DNA from: Saccharomycopsis malanga | Lineage: Eukaryota; Ascomycota; Saccharomycetes; Ascoideales; Saccharomycopsidaceae | Assembly (NCBI GenBank): GCA_004014935.1 | Contig: CP025322.1 | Location: 1,178,001 to 1,242,000, forward strand | Reading direction: 5' to 3' | DNA length: 64,000 nt | Shown: positions 61,133-64,000 of the stretch, piece by piece | How the letters are laid out: each line of letters begins with the position of its first letter | Numbering within the stretch: position 1 is the stretch's first letter | Position numbers and translations under genes: made by a program | Notes under the pieces: model-generated | Told to the model about the DNA's origin: nothing | The model's input: only the letters and a program-made list of their open reading frames with translations | Databases searched by the model: none

Positions 61133-64000
61133 TCAGACTTTTTCATTACCGAAAAAAATCTTACAATTTTTACCATCTTGAGAAGGCAACACTTTAAACT
61201 CGGTCCCTTTGTAATTTTTCACAATGTCCAAGTTAACATTTTCCAAGTCCAACTCTATGAAAGGATGTAGTGTGCTAACCTTTTTCTCACTGGGACAAAG
61301 GGAGAGATAATTGGACAAGTAGGTCTGCCAAGTACTAAGCAGAAGCTGGGTTTCGTTTTTTTTCAAAATCAAATCGTCGTTTCCAATAAGCAGGATTTGC
61401 GCCTGTTTAGTAGTTTCACTATAACTGATTTTGAACAAATTCTCTTCGGTTCCAATCAACTTTCGAACATTGCTTTCGTAAATTATCTGGTCTTTCACCG
61501 TTGTGCGGCTGGACTTTCTCTCTTCTTCAAACAAGACCAATAGTTGAGCGTCCGGGCTGTTAGAAGTGGTGAGTTTTTTGATATAATTGACAATGTCTTG
61601 CAAGACTCTGTGAACTGAAAAGAGCTTATAAGCTTTGTTCCAATAGGCTTGTCTAAGCACTTCTTCGAAAACTTGATGGTCTACAACACCGTCTATAAGC
61701 TTAGTCACAAGCTCTAATGTTTTTTCGTAGACGTTGTCTTCGCTGAAAATCTGCTGGACATGTTCGAATTGGGAAAACACCAAATTGAGAGATTTGGCAA
61801 ATGGTGTTTCTTTTCTGTACTTGATTTCTTTATTGACGGTTTCACCCAATTTTTTAATCTCCACCAATCTCTCATAAAGGGTGGCTATCAATCTTATAAA
61901 CACGTAGACATTGGTATTTCCAAACAAATTGAAAACTTCTCTTTTGCCATGTTTATCTTTAACAAGTGGTTCGTTCAATTCAATCACTGTGTGTTCATTC
62001 AATCCAAGACGGGCCCAATTACAATGATTTGACAACAACTCTTTCAAGTTTTTAGGAGATGTCAACAGGCTTTCAGTTTTTTGTCTTTTAGCATCTTGAA
62101 TCAAGGTGCTAAACGAATCATCATCGCTCTTGCGTTTGGATGATTCCTGCGAAGACTCGGCGTGAACTTTTTTCAAAGCTTGAAGTTTTTTAGATGCTGT
62201 CGGGCTAATATTGAAGAACAGTTGAACAAAGAGAATCAAAAAATTAGAATAATCCTCTTTGTTAGCTTGGGAATAAGTGGTATATGATTGCAACAATCTC
62301 ACAGTCAAAGTAACAATGTCAACCAAGACATTCTCGTCATCAAACTTGTAGGATAGCTGAGGATTTATTAAAAGCAAGCTACGTTTAAGGTCATCCGTTA
62401 TATGGTTTGGTCTAGTTAGTTTTTTGTGCAATTCTTCTAGTTTTAGCCCATTGATTTCAATGACTAGTTGTTTAGGGTTTAAATATTTCTTATCTGTTTT
62501 TCTGAAGGACAATCCCAAATGGTCTAAAGACTTGAAATATACCTTTTGTTCTTGTTCTCTCCATACTTTGTTCCATTCTCTATGGGCACGTTTCCATTCC
62601 TCATCTTTCAACTTCAATCTACGCAAGACAATTGGAATGGCCACAATAGGAGTGTTTTGCACAGCTTCAATCACCTTCAATCCCTGTTCATCGCCATAAA
62701 CCTTTCTAATAACCTTTTTGTAAATGGTCTGCGAGCTTGAACGTAATCCATCTCTAAGATTAAAACGTTCTTTTTCCTCGGGGGACATGGCAAGTATTTG
62801 CTTAGCTATCGTTTCCAATGTCTGGATTGTTCTGACATTAGCTTCTAAATAATAATCATATTCGTGTCTTTCCTCCTCTATCTTGAATAAAATCTCTTCA
62901 TATTGATTTTTCTTGTGGGCTACAAACCCAGAATCCTCAGATGCCCATGTAGGATGTCCCACCCATTCGTCATTTAACACGTTCCAGCACATGTCGTCTC
63001 TTCCCGAGCAAGCAGCAAAAGTTTCCGCAGCAGGCAATTTTCTGTATGAAGGCCCACAAGCTTGTAGCAAGTTGTACTCGAAATGCAGTCTTTGTTGTTC
63101 TTTGTTCTTGATAAGAACGTCCTGCTTGTTGTAGCCAACAAAGTTTACAATCCAATCAAACAAATCGGAATGTTTTCCAATAAAATTGTATGCCCTGTCG
63201 ATAAGGGTGGGCTTGTCAATCAACTCGTTAGAATACAAGTTAATCAACTTCAAGAAACTATTATACACCTCTTTATTGCCAATATAAGCTTTCACCTGGT
63301 TAAAAAAGGTGATCTCTTGAGCATACTGTGGTTTTCCAAACGTGCTAGGAACAACACTCAGTCTCTCATGAAGAGCTGAAACTTCTGACTTGCCAGAAGC
63401 TTGGGATAATGGAGGAAAACTTCCAACAGGAGGAAGTTGGACTCCGGTTTGGTAGTGCTGATATGTGTTGTTTTGACCCCTGTCAACATCAGGAAGAAAT
63501 TTTTGGAAATCACCCAACAAATCAGGAGTGTCTTTGAACAAGACGGAAATTTGCTGGAAAACCTCTTGGATGGGCTTTTGTTCTCTTTGAAAAGTCTGGA
63601 GAATCTCAATAAAGCTATTGTATATTTCCGGTTTTTTGATGAATCTGATTTTGATCTTATTCACGTAATTGATAGCATCGTCCATTTCTATTGGCTCCTG
63701 CAGTTTCTTATCTTCTTCCTCAATTGCTGGTGTAGGGGCCACAGCTGCATTAGGCGTAAATGTTGAATAGTTTGGGTTTATACCTCTGGTGATGGTTCCT
63801 GAAGGAGTGGTGATTTTGATAGGAGCAGGATCATTAGGATCCATCGAGTATATAATGTTATAATCAGGAGGCAAGAAAGTGTTGAAGCCTTGAATGAGTG
63901 TAGGATTGTTTCCAAATAAGGAAGATACTCTGTCTATAACACCAGGAGTGTCAATCTTTTGAGTGTTAAAATCCTTCATGATGTCCAAGAAGTTGTTGTA
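61133..64000 (-). CDS. SIN3: SIN3 histone-deacetylase corepressor, N-terminus beyond window
   Basis: 955 visible residues, open to the window edge, so the start lies outside. The visible protein begins inside PAH1 (YNNFLDIMKDFNTQKIDTPGVIDRVSSLF). PAH2 follows (YVNKIKIRFIKKPEIYNSFIEIL, LLGDFQKFLPD), then PAH3 (FFNQVKAYIGNKEVYNSFLKLINLY, DLFDWIVNFVGY). The HDAC-interacting domain is next: GPSYRKLPAAETFAACSGRDDMCWNVLNDEWVGHPTW, EEILFKIEEERHEYDYYLEANVRTIQTLE. The large C-terminal Sin3 region completes it. Sin3 is the scaffold of the Rpd3L and Rpd3S deacetylase complexes in the nucleus. Confidence 0.96.
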   Translation of the reverse strand, partial: YNNFLDIMKDFNTQKIDTPGVIDRVSSLFGNNPTLIQGFNTFLPPDYNIIYSMDPNDPAPIKITTPSGTITRGINPNYSTFTPNAAVAPTPAIEEEDKKLQEPIEMDDAINYVNKIKIRFIKKPEIYNSFIEILQTFQREQKPIQEVFQQISVLFKDTPDLLGDFQKFLPDVDRGQNNTYQHYQTGVQLPPVGSFPPLSQASGKSEVSALHERLSVVPSTFGKPQYAQEITFFNQVKAYIGNKEVYNSFLKLINLYSNELIDKPTLIDRAYNFIGKHSDLFDWIVNFVGYNKQDVLIKNKEQQRLHFEYNLLQACGPSYRKLPAAETFAACSGRDDMCWNVLNDEWVGHPTWASEDSGFVAHKKNQYEEILFKIEEERHEYDYYLEANVRTIQTLETIAKQILAMSPEEKERFNLRDGLRSSSQTIYKKVIRKVYGDEQGLKVIEAVQNTPIVAIPIVLRRLKLKDEEWKRAHREWNKVWREQEQKVYFKSLDHLGLSFRKTDKKYLNPKQLVIEINGLKLEELHKKLTRPNHITDDLKRSLLLINPQLSYKFDDENVLVDIVTLTVRLLQSYTTYSQANKEDYSNFLILFVQLFFNISPTASKKLQALKKVHAESSQESSKRKSDDDSFSTLIQDAKRQKTESLLTSPKNLKELLSNHCNWARLGLNEHTVIELNEPLVKDKHGKREVFNLFGNTNVYVFIRLIATLYERLVEIKKLGETVNKEIKYRKETPFAKSLNLVFSQFEHVQQIFSEDNVYEKTLELVTKLIDGVVDHQVFEEVLRQAYWNKAYKLFSVHRVLQDIVNYIKKLTTSNSPDAQLLVLFEEERKSSRTTVKDQIIYESNVRKLIGTEENLFKISYSETTKQAQILLIGNDDLILKKNETQLLLSTWQTYLSNYLSLCPSEKKVSTLHPFIELDLENVNLDIVKNYKGTEFKVLPSQDGKNCKIFFGNEKV

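Overview
This is a gene-dense, AT-rich nuclear segment of a budding yeast (Saccharomycotina). I support 28 protein-coding genes, 26 of them entirely inside the window. The introns are small and of yeast type (GTATGT or close, a TACTAAC-like branch, then AG 9 to 15 bases on). I place 11 of them in nine genes, and each keeps the reading frame. SSQ1, ENA, YKE4, AIM11, ULP2 and the NOG2 intron all point to Saccharomycotina. Codon evidence weakly favours the CTG clade, so residues shown as Leu from CTG may really be Ser. I cannot name the species. || Layout. 1-8 kb: the C-terminal half of a Cst6/Rca1-type bZIP factor, an unrecognised two-intron gene, casein kinase 2 alpha, actin capping protein beta (CAP2) and AIM11. 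8-18 kb: a shortened Aquarius-like helicase with a decayed ATP site, HEM12, an aldo-keto reductase, EMC5 and a CBM48 protein like Mdg1/Crp1. 18-27 kb: the ZIP zinc transporter YKE4, ERG28, NOG2 (its intron probably carries the H/ACA snoRNA snR191), a coiled-coil orphan and a small mitochondrial membrane protein. 28-38 kb: TAF7, an allantoate-permease-family transporter, the small APC/C subunit CDC26, and the ER ubiquitin ligase DOA10/SSM4. 38-52 kb: ULP2, GLO3, PNO1, IDH2 and an ENA-type sodium ATPase. 52-64 kb: UTP22, a DUF1746 (Dsc4-like) membrane protein, mitochondrial SSQ1, and SIN3 running off the right edge. || Most genes are ordinary housekeeping genes and form no operon-like system. 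Recurring themes are ribosome biogenesis (NOG2, PNO1, UTP22), ubiquitin/SUMO control (CDC26, DOA10, ULP2, the Dsc4-like gene), mitochondria (IDH2, SSQ1, AIM11, the 26.9 kb gene) and ER/Golgi membranes (EMC5, ERG28, YKE4, GLO3). The three ribosome-biogenesis promoters share a TTACCCGG-type site. CACGTG sites sit about 100-210 bp upstream of many start codons. || The most unusual content is a family of at least five dispersed repeats of about 240-350 bp (21.2, 24.5, 30.1, 38.0 and 57.9 kb). Each starts with a tRNA-like head carrying Pol III A and B box motifs (decayed in one copy), has a shared body, and ends in a TTA-rich tail. Three copies have direct target-site duplications of 8, 11 and 14 bp. 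These are the marks of a tRNA-derived SINE, an element class rarely if ever described in budding yeasts.
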